64,000 nucleotides of DNA. It comes from Halisarca cf. caerulea. Lineage: Eukaryota; Porifera; Demospongiae; Chondrillida; Halisarcidae. Where the stretch lies: assembly GCA_963170055.1 (NCBI GenBank), contig CAUJGJ010000397.1, positions 1,875,001-1,939,000 of the forward strand, written 5' to 3'. Position numbers and translations under genes: made by a program. Shown here piece by piece: positions 23,360 through 34,504 of this stretch (its first letter is position 1; every line of letters begins with the position of its first letter). The notes under the pieces are model-generated. The model was not told where the DNA came from. It saw only the letters and a list, made by a program, of their open reading frames with translations, and did no database searches.

Positions 23360-24100
23360 AATCATAGGCTAGACGGGTACAGGGCTAGATGGGTACAAGG
23401 CTAAACGGGTACAAGGCTATAGACGAGCATAGGCTGGATCTGCCATAGTCGGATCGAGTGAAATATGCATTCCTCCCAGGGGCGTAACCATGCAGGATTT
23501 TCATAGGAGGGTTTCCAGTCAGTCATTGCAAGAGGTCTTCCCTGTGCCACTTGGTCATTCATGCAAATTTATCATATTAAATACTTTCATAGGTAATCAT
23601 TATATTCAAACCAAGATATTAATCATGATACAACAGTATTGCTTATCCTATCATATCCTATTCTACTGCAGTCATTATATCATTACCTTTCCATATGCCA
23701 GTGGCTATTGTGACACTATATGCCTAACGATTACATCATATTTTGTCACATGATGTCACATAAAATGGTGGTTTTCGTTGCTATTGTCGCTATTTCAGTT
23801 GAAAAGTGGGTATTTAGAGACTTTTATAGGTTGGTTAAACCTTTCAAAACTTGAGAATTATGAATCAGAATAGTTTCAATCTTCACAATTACACTTTTGT
23901 TTCCTGCAGCTAGTTTATTAGAGCAGATTAATCATCTTAATTTGCCTGAACAGTTTTGAAAGGGGTTTCCTGAAACCTCAGAAATCCCCCTGCATACGCT
24001 CCTGCCTCCATCACCAGTGGTTGGTGATGGAGGATTGCATATTTCACTCGATCTGACTATGGCAGATCCAGCCTATCCTTGTCTATAGCCCTGTACCCAT
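23360..24100. mobile_element. Foldback MITE in a HECT intron, AGGGCTAG family
   Basis: Inverted arms of about 70 bp (23405-23475 and 24030-24100), each with GGCTGGATCTGCCATAGTC and CGAGTGAAATATGCA. The left arm is preceded by three units of a GGGCTAGAYGGGTACA type. Related GGGCTAG sequence occurs near 33319-33525 and 43596-43660. No coding frame. Confidence 0.8.
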
Positions 24101-24508
24101 GCAGTGTTTTAGCCAGCAGCCAGAATAGGGGGGGTGGGGACCTACAGTCTATCATGTAAGTGGATCAATATGGAATGGGGATGTGCATTGTAGCTATGGT
24201 GTGGCTCTGTAGCTACTTTGCTGAGCTTGCTAGTCTTTTAACACATTGACAACCGTAAGAACCGGAAGTGGAAATTTACACATTAGGGCAGCCTTATTTT
24301 TGTTAAAGAGGTAAAATTGAATAAAGAACTGAATTCAACACAAATAAGGAACATACAAGGAGAATGTAGTATTTTAAAAACCTAAACAGCTATTCTTCTA
24401 CTTTTTCTGTTCACATATCTACAATCTCTTCAAGGTCAAAGAGTAATTCTGTGCCACAATCAACCTTGAATGGTGTAAAAAGTGAAATTAGCTAATGCTT
24501 TTCCTTTA

Positions 24509-24767
24509 AAAACAAGTAATTCGAGTTAAAAACTCGTGGGGGCTGCCGCCCCACGTACTCGAATCACTTGCAAAGCATTGGAGTGTAAGTGCACAGCTGA
24601 ACATTCATTGAACATATTGTTTATTGTAACTGGACGATTGTTTTGAAAACAATTGCCATATTTGGCAATTGTTTTCAAAACAATTCCTATAACTCATTCC
24701 TGTATAAATTCATACTTCTGTATTACTATTATATAAATTCTCTATTATAAGACTTTTCTTCAAATCC

Positions 24768-24806
<39 letters not shown>

Positions 24807-24871
24807 GACGAGCGTTACACACCGGAAGTCCAAATGAAAACAATATAGGGGCTGCCGCAGGCAGCCCCTAA
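24509..24871 (+). mobile_element. Hairpin-ended short element E, copy 2
   Basis: Nearly identical to copy 1, including the 5' foldback, internal palindrome, (TA)n and 3' GGGGCTGCCGCAGGCAGCCCC hairpin in two halves. It lies in the HECT intron between exons 25049-25155 and 22889-23206. Confidence 0.9.
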
Positions 24872-27352
24872 AAAGGTAATCCTGGAGATAAGAATCAGAA
24901 AACTGGTCATGTCCCCTGATCATCTAGAGCTAGGCACACTATCATGCTCACTCCCTTTGCCCCCCCATTTATTTCGTAAGTATTGTTTTGCCCCCCCCTT
25001 CCCCATTTTTATCCATGAAACCCTGACGATACCTACACATACACATACCTATCTCTTTCAAATGGTGCTGCTGATCTCATCGCACAGTTTTCAGTATGTT
25101 GCCGCAATTTAGCCAGAGGGATACTTTCAGAGCAATGGAGACAATTCTCAGTGATCTGCATCAGTGCATGACATAGGAAGGAAAGAAGTGGGAGGCCAAT
25201 ATGTATCAATAACAAACATTAAAATTTACGACATTGATTCAGAATTGATAATAAAAAATATCAATTTTATCACACAGTACAGTGCTTATGATAACGCCCA
25301 GACACCATACAGTGACTGATCAACTTTGAACTTGGTCATTGTTTCCTGTTTGCCAGGAAACAATCATTATAGAAAGCCCTTTAATCTGAAGCCACCATGC
25401 AGTGTGCCAGTGAATGATGCAATTAAACCCAACACTTTCTTCAAAAATTATTGTCACCTGCATGCACCTGTGTAGTTTGTACAGCTCAGTTAAAGATCTA
25501 AGAAAACCCTGAAGACATGCTGAGACATGGGCCAACATTAGAATACAGACTCATCAGGGGTGGATGTGTGTTTGTGGAGGGGAGGCTACATTGCTAAGGT
25601 TAAAACATAAAATATCATACATGTTAAATTTTATTTTCGCACACCATTGGTTTTAAATCCGTTGTATTAACACAGACTGGAAGCTATCTGCGAAAGTTCA
25701 CATACTATGCGAAAATGTAGATGGGGCTCTTGTGCAATGGTAAAACATGGCCGTCTGCAAATATAAAGCACATAAACCACTATAAAGCCAAAATCTGTGA
25801 AATATTCACCACGTGAAAATTAAAGACTTACTGTATATGGTAGCTGGAGAATTATTCTTACAAAATAATTGTTATACACAGTATATATTCAGAACCATTT
25901 GACCTCTGGGTTCTGTATGGTAAACTGAAACTGTGCAGTAGTTCTAGCCTTCAGATACTAGTGATTCAAGTTCTTTTGCCGATTATGCAATGTTATACTG
26001 CAGCTCAATTGTGTCAATCAGATTGATTGTTGCATGGCCATGATGTACTAATTGCATGGAGTCATGCAGCCATATCAAAGAGCATGAGTGACCCACATAT
26101 ATATTGTCAACAACACAATAGACGGTGAACCCCCATATTTTCTTGATCCAACCATGCTCATTGCCTGTGCCATGCATGCATTTAACCTTGCCATGGCTGA
26201 TACAAATTAGTGCATGACATATATATGGTCTGAACACTTATTACAACCACCAAAACTTTCAAAGTTAGTTATGTTGTACGATTTTTAATTAACCTGTTAT
26301 AATAGAAAGCTTGCTAAGGATTGAAAAAATGAGACAAAATGTCTTTCAAATTGTGAAAAGTGGAACCTTCATTCAAAAAGTGCATGCATGGTGCACTCAA
26401 AATTGTCTGAAGTGCCCCATTAAAGTCAGTAAATCATTTGCTAGGGTATATATGCACTGCATGAGCACACAAAATTGATACTCTATGATACTAACTCACA
26501 GGAGTAGTATCGTCCAAAGGGTTCAATGGCATGTCTGCATCCCATGGCAGATCACGTTGTATAGGCCGAAGGTAAACTCTTCCAGATCCAGCCTTGCCTT
26601 GCAACTGAACAAGAATTGGGGATGCGGCATACATTTGCAGAGGGATTGTGACCAGATCTCTGGAATTGGGGAGGCATTTTAGAAAATCACAACCTCCACC
26701 ATGAGCCAGCTTTGGGAAAGCATCAATTAAGATTTCCATAACTTTCCTGTATCCCAAATCAAGGCTAGGAAATCTTACCACTTTTTCCCCCATCCCATGG
26801 GTCATCAGTAGAGACTTCTCTGTTGGAGTAGGTACCTTTGTTTGGTTTCTATTGGCCAAGCAGACAAATTGAAAAGAAGAACAGACCTCACGCGGCTCTT
26901 TGAAGCTCTTCTTCACAGACGGGTTTGGACCGCTAGTACCGCTTCGTTTTTTCCCCTTCCCTTTTCGGTCCAAGTAGGGTTCGAAACATTTATTTTGCTC
27001 GATTCTACTTGCTGGATTCGTTGTGCTTCTTCCAGATCGTATATCTCGTAGAACTGAAAGCGCTCGATCACAGGCTGAGAGAGGACGACTCGAAGATGAT
27101 ACATTTTGTACAATTGATATGCAACTGCTGTTAGTCGTGGGTACACTATCGTCCACCGTTGGATCTTCACTATTATTCTTTTCTACCAATCCTGCAGCGT
27201 TTTCAAGATATCTTCGAGTTTGGACTGCCTTGAACTGCCAGCCATTTTGCAAAGATTCTCTACGTTGGCGCGCGACAGGTGATGTCACGTGCACTAATAA
27301 TCATAATACATAATAGACCACGATAAATCGATTTCAAAAATGATACCATATC

Positions 27353-27404
27353 GATTTCAAAAAATCTATTTCAATAGTTACTTTTGTCCACCAGGGCGTT
27401 CCAT
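27353..27404 (-). repeat. Transposon B right inverted repeat
   Basis: Exact complement of 15446-15497. Followed by A and then TACCTTT, the target duplication copy. Confidence 0.95.
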
Positions 27405-27412
27405 ATACCTTT

Positions 27413-28619
27413 CATCGGAATTGAGTGTTACAACCATGCATGATCTGTACCTACAGAAGTACGAGCCAGATGTGCATAGCAGACGTTTGGCTGGGGAAGA
27501 TGTAAAGCCACAAGTGAAGTACGATTACTATCGATCTGTATTCAGTACATGCTTTAATTTAGCTTTTGGGAGACCTCGAAGCGACACCTGCTCAAAATGT
27601 GATGAGTTACAAATAAAGATTGATGCGGCAGAAAATGAGGATGAGCAGTCATTGAAATCCAGTCTTGAATTGCACCACAGGAAAGCGGAAAGATTTTATG
27701 ACAAAATTAAGGCGGACACATTACGATCAAAGCAGGATCCAACTTTGAGGTATTAACATTTGACTTTCAGCAGAACCTGCCTATGCCCCACCTACCTGTT
27801 AACGACATCTTCTATCTCAGGCAGCTCTGGCTTTATGTTTTTGGCATACACACGACCAGTCAGGATGATGGCTTCATGTACTGCTGGCCAGAAACTACAT
27901 CTAAGCGTGGCTGCAATGAAGTTGTCTCCTGCCTTGAACACTTTTGAGAACACCACTTACCTGAATCAGTGAAGACTTTGCATGTATACAGTGGTGGCTG
28001 TGCTGGACAGAATAAGAACCGCATTGTAATGGCCTACTTTTATCATCATATTGAGACAGCAAAGTTTGATGAGATTTTGCACACTTTTCCAATACGAGGC
28101 CATAGTTTCTTGCCCAATGACCGCGATTTTGCTTTAATGGAGAAGAAGAAAAGAAGTACCGACACTGTTTACCATCCCCAAGGCTGGTTGGATATCATTG
28201 CATCGGCTCGCAGAATCAATCCGTTTACCGTCACACCTTTATCGCAAGATATGGTCAAGGACTACAAAGGTCACATTAGCAATGGGTAATTGCCCACTTT
28301 CAAGGACTCGATGGGGACTAAAGTGGCCTTCAAGGAAGTAAGAGTTTTCCATTATTCCAAGGACCATAAAGGGCAGGTCTGGGCCAAGTATTCTATGTCA
28401 CCAGTCGAACCGTGGATAAAGTTTAGTATATTCAAGCGTGGCAGGTCATCTTCAATGCTCACACGACAAGCAAATACAAAGCAGCTTCCTATTAAGAAAG
28501 ATAAGGCCACCGACTTGAAGCGAGTGGCAGAGACATATGTACCTGAGGAATTCAGAGGTTTCTACACCAATCTCACAGTGACAAGCAGATCATACGACTC
28601 TGAATGTGAAGAGGATTGA
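27413..28619 (+). pseudogene. Transposon A transposase, 3' part (DUF7869-like)
   Basis: Resumes exactly where transposon B split it: SSELSVTTMHDLYLQKYEPD, a Cys pair in SDTCSKCDELQ, then a one-base shift near 27753 into TFDFQQNLPMPHLPVNDIFY. The frame continues to 28619 but contains TGA at 27945-27947 and TAA at 28287-28289. Catalytic-type motifs include FDFQ (first Asp) and VYSGGCAGQNKN. Relatives I remember have Asp where this copy has the first Gly of SGG, so a catalytic residue may be lost. The C-terminus is acidic (YDSECEED). With two stops, frameshifts and a 12-kb insertion the gene is dead, although much of the amino-acid pattern persists. Confidence 0.75.
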
Positions 28620-28799
28620 TGCTTGTGTTTATTTGTTATGGTGACCGTGTTTACTGTTTACTTTTGTTGACCAAACACTTGTGGTTTTTTGTATCTATGA
28701 ATGCTATTGTTGTTGTGTGGTAATAAACATTCTTGGTAATACTGTGGCTTTTGTTCGCTCTTTGAAGTTTGAATGTCATTTTCTCATTATTATGTTTAT

Positions 28800-28835
28800 T
28801 GGAGTTAGCAGGTTTTTGCACTGGACCCTTCAATT
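28800..28835 (-). repeat. Transposon A right inverted repeat
   Basis: 36 bp ending CTGGACCCTTCAATT, exact complement of 13093-13128. Confidence 0.9.
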
Positions 28836-29273
28836 ATATAGAGCAATTTTATATTATATAAAACACGGGCGTCCAACTTTACTGTGAGTTTATACTTTGA
28901 AATTTGTGATTTCATGTAAATATCTTGAATAGCTTTCCAAAAAATAATCACTGATCTAAACCATAAAGGAGCCTATTTTTTCCACTGTGGGAAGAGAACT
29001 TAGCATCGTAGCAGAGAAAGTCTTCTTTAACGATTCTTACTGTTGGTTCCGTTTTAAACTCAATTTTTTGCAATCAAATTGCTTTGTCAAATTTCTTATA
29101 ATCACGATCACTTGCCACAAGTCCATGAAGGGATGCTATAATGGTCAAGACATAGGCATTTGGGCTGTATGACATATAAAAATGCACTCGCCCTCAGCTA
29201 GGCGCTTCACGGCCTCAGGATTCGGCAGGCCATACAGCCCTCTCACCTATATCTTAACCACTAATGCATACGG

Positions 29274-29340
<67 letters not shown>

Positions 29341-29417
29341 CACAATGCACACATACATACAAACATGCATACATACATACATGTATGTACATACATCCAG
29401 CAGTTTGAGATTATTAC
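28836..29417. other. Intron remainder with (CA)n
   Basis: AT-rich sequence with a (CA)n tract at 29278-29337 followed by CATACATACAAACATG repeats. Lies between transposon A and the next upstream exon of the ATPase-like gene. Confidence 0.7.
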
Positions 29418-31559
29418 CTTCTTTAATCTGTTGTCTCTCTTCATCTGTAAAGCCAACATCAAGAAATATCACAATGCACCTGCGTCGAATATTGTTCCTG
29501 TCTCGTTGGATAAAAGTATCTCGTGATGTCTTTCTAAGAAAGTCCTTAACCTCAACAGTCTTTCCATTCTTTGTTGCTTGTAGAGCAGCAACTAGTGATC
29601 TTGGTGATACACTCAACTAACCTTCTATGTCTGCTGGTACAATGGCTAAAACTTCTTGATTATGAACCTTTGCTGTTCTCATAAACTTTAGAATCTGGAA
29701 ATCCCATACATGTATACAATATATTCAAAACACGCATGCATGCTATATATATATATATATCATATAATTAAGTAAGCAAGTATGATTGTATAAAAATGTA
29801 CCTCATGTTTCTCTTTGGTGGAAGCAATCCTGATAACATCACCAACAAATTTTGACAAAATGGTAAGGTGATCTGTGATTGACACAGGTAGCTGATTTCC
29901 CTGGTCTTGGGAGGAGTACAGATGTCTAGTATTTTCTATGAGTTGTATAATTTGCCCAATGAGTGTGTCCTTAGATGGAGCAAAATCGCAGTCAGAGTCT
30001 GTCACAAAAGTGATTATCTGCAGATATATGTTTCGAAATAATGAAATAAACACTTAGATTGATACAAAGACATTCAGACAATGAAAGTTATTTTACCTGT
30101 TGAGCAATGTAAGCACATACTGCCCAACCTTGGCACATGCGGGGTGGGAAAGGACCTTTCCATCTAGTCTTGTACAAGTCAATCTGCTCTTTGCCTTCAC
30201 GAATACTTCCTCCCAACTGCACAAGCCATCCAATAGATTTGGAAAAAAACACTGGCTGATGAGTTCTTCCATTGTAGTAAAGGCTTCTTCACTTTCTTCA
30301 TCATTTGGTCCAACACTTGGGCTTTCAAATGGAATTAGGATGGTTCGGGTGATGACTCGAAATGGATGACCATACCATATAACATTACTGTACAGAAATT
30401 AGTCTTTAAGTTAGTCAAAAAATTGCAAACTAGTACTTAATAGTTGGTACCAGTTTGGTTATCACCTTGGTGCTTCATTGATCATAAAATTACTGGCAAT
30501 AATGGGGCAAGAGGCAGGACGCTGAATGCCAGTTTTCAAATTTGCAGATGAATTACCATTGTACAAATCAACGATGAGCTCCCCAACATCCAGCTGATTA
30601 GTTTTTGCTTTCCCTTTACCTTTTGGGTCATCTATAGCATAGGGTAGACAACAAGCAGTGGATCTAGCAAGAAATAGTGTGTTAGTTCCTCTAACATAAT
30701 GGTTTGAATCTAGAAGACCAAGAAGTGACAGAGCCATTCGGATTGCAGTGGACTTCCCAGTTTCAGCTGGACCCAATGCGATGGTTATTGAACAACCTCC
30801 ATAAATCTCCTGGATGGTTTTGTAATGAAAAGACATAACCATCCCACAGGCAACAAGAAGCCCTGAAACAAAATTGTGCGCAAGGCAGCCCTTCAATAAA
30901 CGAACAAATTTCACAAGTGCTGAGTCATCCAGTGGTTCAGAGACATGACAGTCAACATCAATACGAGGGATGTCATAATCTCCGATGATTTCCTTTGGTA
31001 GCCATATAAAATCCGATGTACTGAGGTTTGGTACACAACGACCATCCTCAGTAATCTGTATGGCCCCAGAACCCATACCCTAGCTCCACTCTTCTTCACA
31101 TGTACTGAAGGCCAAAAGACTGCTGTTTTGATAGGGAGCGAAGAAGCTGCATTCCTTTTGAGATAATGAAAAAACTCCACTAACTGGTTATTCTCAAAGG
31201 AGCACAGAATTCCACCACAGCTAAATGAGGAATTAATTTGTTGAATAAACTTATATTTGTTGTGGATGGCATCACTAGTAAAGAAACACAACCTGCATTG
31301 TACAAATTCAAAGCAAAACATTTAATTTAATTCAATTTTGCAATAGTTTCCACACAAATTGATTCCGAAATCAATAAAAGTGATACCTTGTGGTCTTATC
31401 AAGTGCCCTTGTTACTTCTGACTGATATCCGGTAGATACGCCAGCCTCGACCAATGTAATCAATTTGATTGCACAGTCCATTTTCACATGATAAGTCTTC
31501 TTCTGAGGCTTTATTATTCCACAAGTAAACTCATCCCAATCAATTACAAATTCAGTGGC
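29418..31559 (-). CDS. P-loop ATPase-like gene of unknown role
   Basis: Exons by splice signals: 31387-31559, 30466-31292, 30097-30387, 29802-30017 and 29418-29694, with the tail probably at 12693-12976. The 5' start was not found. Recognisable pieces are GVSTGYQSEVTRAL, VWVLGP, then ALGPAETGKSTAIRMAL (Walker A GPAETGKST) and YAIDDPKGKGK (Walker-B-like DD), followed by CPIIASNF. I recall similar unnamed proteins in corals and anemones but no assigned function; an SF3-helicase or DUF927-like ATPase is possible. Two lesions: a one-base loss in a GGGG run (31064-31067) between VWVLGP and AIQITEDGRC, and an in-frame TAG at 29617-29619. It may be a host gene with assembly errors, or another transposon gene. 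Its long intron carries transposon A. Confidence 0.65.
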
Positions 31560-33310
31560 CTGAGAAAATTGAATACTCAATCTGATAATATGGTAAAAGG
31601 TGAAACTTTCATACCATTGCAATTAATTTTGTGGTTTAAATTTCATGAATTATGGATTATCTCACTATGATGCCCCAGCGTTTAACTCCTTGGGCAGCCA
31701 CAATCACGGGCACAACACATGTTCACAAGGTTGTTGTTAGGCCCTCCCCTTTAGACATGGACTCTTTGTACAATGAACAGGCCGTTAGTGTTGGTTGAAC
31801 AACTGCCTGGTTAACTCTGAATTGGATTACCGTGCCCAAATAACTATCATAAATTAACATGAAATTCACAAATGCTGCATTGTTATATGCAAAAACTCAT
31901 GAAATTTTAACTGCATGAAGTTAAACTTCTACAATATTATATTTGTTTTTTTCTCCATGCATGTGATGTGCGCAGTGAAAAGGTATACCCTAATCGATTT
32001 CTGGAAATTAACATTCTTGCCACTGTATTAAGGTACATTTCATGAAGTATCTGTCATGTGATCAATTTTAACTTTAATTCATATAAGATTTGAGTGGCTC
32101 TGTGAAAACAGCCCTTTAGCTCTGTTTACATTAAACATGTACCAATACAAAACATGACTCAGTGTGAAAAAATGCAACTTTTTGTTTTTTGGTCCTTTAG
32201 GCTTCTTATCCTTCATAGAATAATCCTTGAAAGTACAAAGTATATATATATATATACAATTTCAGGTTTTTGAGTTATGATAACTTATAAACCATTTAAA
32301 TTTGGTATGCGAATACTGCGCATGGCTCACATACTATGAGAAGGAAACCAACCGCAGGTCTTCAACATCATTTGGATGATGGCGAGGGATATGCTTTGTT
32401 TGAAATTTGGCTGATGACGTTCAAATCATGAAAAGCCTTTGGCAAACAAATAGCAGACAAAAATCACCAGAAAATGCACCGCCATGTTTACACAAATGAT
32501 GTCATAACATTAACTTAAAGGTATACAAAATGTTCTTTCATATCGGAAGTCTACCATTTTCATTATGTAGGATTGACACCGAAAAACATGGCCGCCATAC
32601 ATTAGGCTAAAGTGCATTTTCGCCGGAACGAACGTTTGCAGAACGAAAAGCCTCAAGCGATCTATGAAACGTCCTTTTGTAGGCTTTCGATGGTTTACGA
32701 TATTTAATGCACACCTTACCCCAATGGGAAAACAACAATTCGTTTCTTTCCTAAGAGGCATGAGCCGAGATATGGGCAACGTTTCGTCATCTTATTATTA
32801 TTATTATTATTATTCTCGCTTTTAAACTAAACGGGCTAGCGATCGCTAGGAAGGTTCTGTAACCTTCAAACTTCACATTTCAACTCAAAATGATAGCGCG
32901 GGGTGCCTTTGAGGGGTCTTGAAGCAGCTAGTGTAGTACAGAGTGAGAATTATTTGGATAGGAAAATCCCATATTTAAGAAGAGCCCGCCATAATGAATC
33001 GGACTAACATAGACTAGGTTTGCGGTCGGCATCCGCCCACCTATAATTAGATTCATTGCTTTTTAATTGCATTCATTGCATGTAACTTTAGATTGACGAA
33101 GAAAAACATGTCCGCGAAAGGTGAATCCAATCGCCGATTTTGATGGAAGCAGGTTAAAAACCGAAAGGTGGATGGACTTGCTGATTTTGGTCAAAACAGA
33201 CTAGCAAACGCTGTTCTGAAGTAATGATACAGTATAGTTAGAAGCATTTTGAAGTGATATTGGTGCCTTTTGAGACACTAGGTACAATATAAAGTACTTA
33301 AAATCCTCCG
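31560..33310. other. No gene recognised; (TTA)n at 32792-32814
   Basis: Upstream exons of the ATPase-like gene may lie here but I could not identify them. A trinucleotide TTA tract is present; the open frame at 32510-32779 has no recognisable content. Confidence 0.4.
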
Positions 33311-33318
33311 TGACCCAA

Positions 33319-33525
33319 AAGGCTAGGTGGGCAAAGGACAAGACGAGCATAGGGCTACACATGCATGAAGCTAGACGGGTATAGGGCTAGACAGAGCTTA
33401 GTTGGACCGAGTGCACACTGTGCAAATACCAAAACACGGTGAGGGCTAGGTGGGCAAAGGACAAGACAAGCATAGGGCTAGACAGAGTTTAGTTGGACCG
33501 AGTGGACACTGCGCAAATACCACTT
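33319..33525. repeat. Two direct repeats of the AGGGCTAG family
   Basis: GGCTAGGTGGGCAAAGGACA begins both units (about 33321 and 33444), and both end in ACTGYGCAAATACC. The same motif, complemented, is at 43596-43660. Confidence 0.8.
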
Positions 33526-33970
33526 CACTGGCATATCGAAAAGGGGTTGCAGTTAGTTGTTAATTTGACCGAAATTTGTCTCCCGTGATGGGAGGTTTCC
33601 AAGGTGAATCCGATTCTTCTACGTACAGCCGGTACTACTGATGAAGGGTGGAATTCCCAGAAAAGGCCTTATAACATATTGGCCTCAACAGCGAAGTTCC
33701 ATCTCCGACTATCGTGGTTCGTACATTTTACCACCACTGACACATGTATAATTACTAAATTCGGTCTGCAACTTGGCAAATCTCGATGAAATTTGGTTCG
33801 GTGAAATATGAAAATAATACATCAACAAATACATGTTTAAAATAATCTAAGCCGGTTATAGAGTCTGACATGCAACTAGGTAAGAATAAAAAATACCGAA
33901 TGAGATACATAACTGCAAGTGAATAACTAAAATGTGCACTAGGTTAATGTCTTCAATGATATTATAATAA

Positions 33971-34504
33971 TTAATGTCTAATAGTTATATAAGTAACCCC
34001 CCCTCTGGCCCAACCACCCCTTCCCCGGCCATTCCCACCTCCCCACCCACCCCTTCCCCGCCCATTGCCACCTCCCCACCCGCCCCTGCCCCAGCCATTT
34101 CCACGAACCCAGCTATCCCTGCCCCGCCCATTGCTACCACCACCCCACCCATCCCTGCCCCGACCATTCCCACCTGCCCACCCACCCCTACCCCAACCAT
34201 TCCCACCTGCCCATCTACCCCTGCCCCAACCCCTACCATGATACCTTCCCCCCCTATCCCCAACCCTTCTACTAGTACTCCTGTCCTGTTGAGAATCAAT
34301 TTCACTGATGGCCAGTGCTTCGAATCGATCCTCCTCATTCATCTGATTATTGCTGTCAACCTGTACTAAGTCTTGATGATTATCATGAGGGTGACCATCT
34401 GGTGGTACTGGTGGTCCCTCCATAATGTCGTGCTCTTGGTGGTCAATTTCCTCCAGGAAGGTCGATGCCAGTTCTTGGGTTAGCTGTTTGTCAGACTCTT
34501 CCAT
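33971..34504 (-). CDS. Small Gly/Arg/Trp-rich protein
   Basis: An intact 177-codon frame from a true ATG. The N-terminal 75 residues are acidic and Gln/Asn-rich (MEESDKQLTQELASTF). The rest is about eight imperfect repeats of GRGGWAGGNG type, ending WARGGVTYITIRH. RGG-like repeats usually bind RNA or nucleic acid, but no structured domain is visible. The tandem DNA repeat could also have kept a random frame open; the non-repetitive acidic start argues for a gene. No intron or partner gene is evident. Confidence 0.55.
   Translation of the reverse strand: MEESDKQLTQELASTFLEEIDHQEHDIMEGPPVPPDGHPHDNHQDLVQVDSNNQMNEEDRFEALAISEIDSQQDRSTSRRVGDRGGRYHGRGWGRGRWAGGNGWGRGGWAGGNGRGRDGWGGGSNGRGRDSWVRGNGWGRGGWGGGNGRGRGGWGGGNGRGRGGWARGGVTYITIRH

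Larger units (their letters stand above)
20656..27246 (-). pseudogene. HECT-type E3 ubiquitin ligase carried by transposon B
   Basis: A multi-exon gene starting near the right end of B (ATG at 27246, MAGSSRQSKLEDILKTL). Exons by splice signals: 26500-27246, 25049-25155, about 22889-23206, 22612-22752, 22369-22545, 21528-21813, 21280-21393 and 20656-20888. Exon 1 needs a one-base shift near 27190 to reach the Ser-rich then conserved segment GEKVVRFPSLDLGYRKVMEI. Exon 2 has a CLHCSESIPLAKLRQHTENC zinc-finger-like motif (C2HC). The HECT N-lobe starts VEFLGKADDFGGPSRELW; the last exon has the active-site Cys in PTASTCSAALTLP. HECT ligases take ubiquitin from an E2 onto this Cys and pass it to a target. 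Animal G2E3-like families look similar. A stop (TAA) just before the 22369 donor suggests decay. Confidence 0.8.
15446..27404. mobile_element. Transposon B, 12 kb: DDE integrase plus HECT ligase
   Basis: Perfect 52-bp inverted repeats at both ends (15446-15497, 27353-27404). Flanks GTACCTTT and ATACCTTT are an 8-bp target duplication with one mismatch. Deleting the element and one copy restores CKYL-SSELSV in the transposon A gene. Two genes start near the ends and converge: a DDE integrase (plus, from 15614) and a HECT ubiquitin ligase (minus, from 27246). The middle contains later insertions (E1, Crypton 2, a MITE, E2). Confidence 0.9.
13093..28835 (+). mobile_element. Transposon A, 15.7 kb including nested insertions
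   Basis: Bounded by identical 36-bp inverted repeats at 13093-13128 and 28800-28835. Its own gene (plus strand, DUF7869-like transposase) lies just inside both ends. About 13.3 kb of its length is later insertions: C1 (13480-14661), a small MITE (14940-15121) and transposon B (15446-27404). Target duplication is not clear; the palindromic AATT at both tips could be a 4-bp duplication or part of the repeat. Confidence 0.85.

Noticed and set aside
33974..34369. Plus-strand Pro/Thr-rich frame
   Set aside because: Shadow of the Gly/Arg-rich minus-strand gene, starting without a true ATG context.
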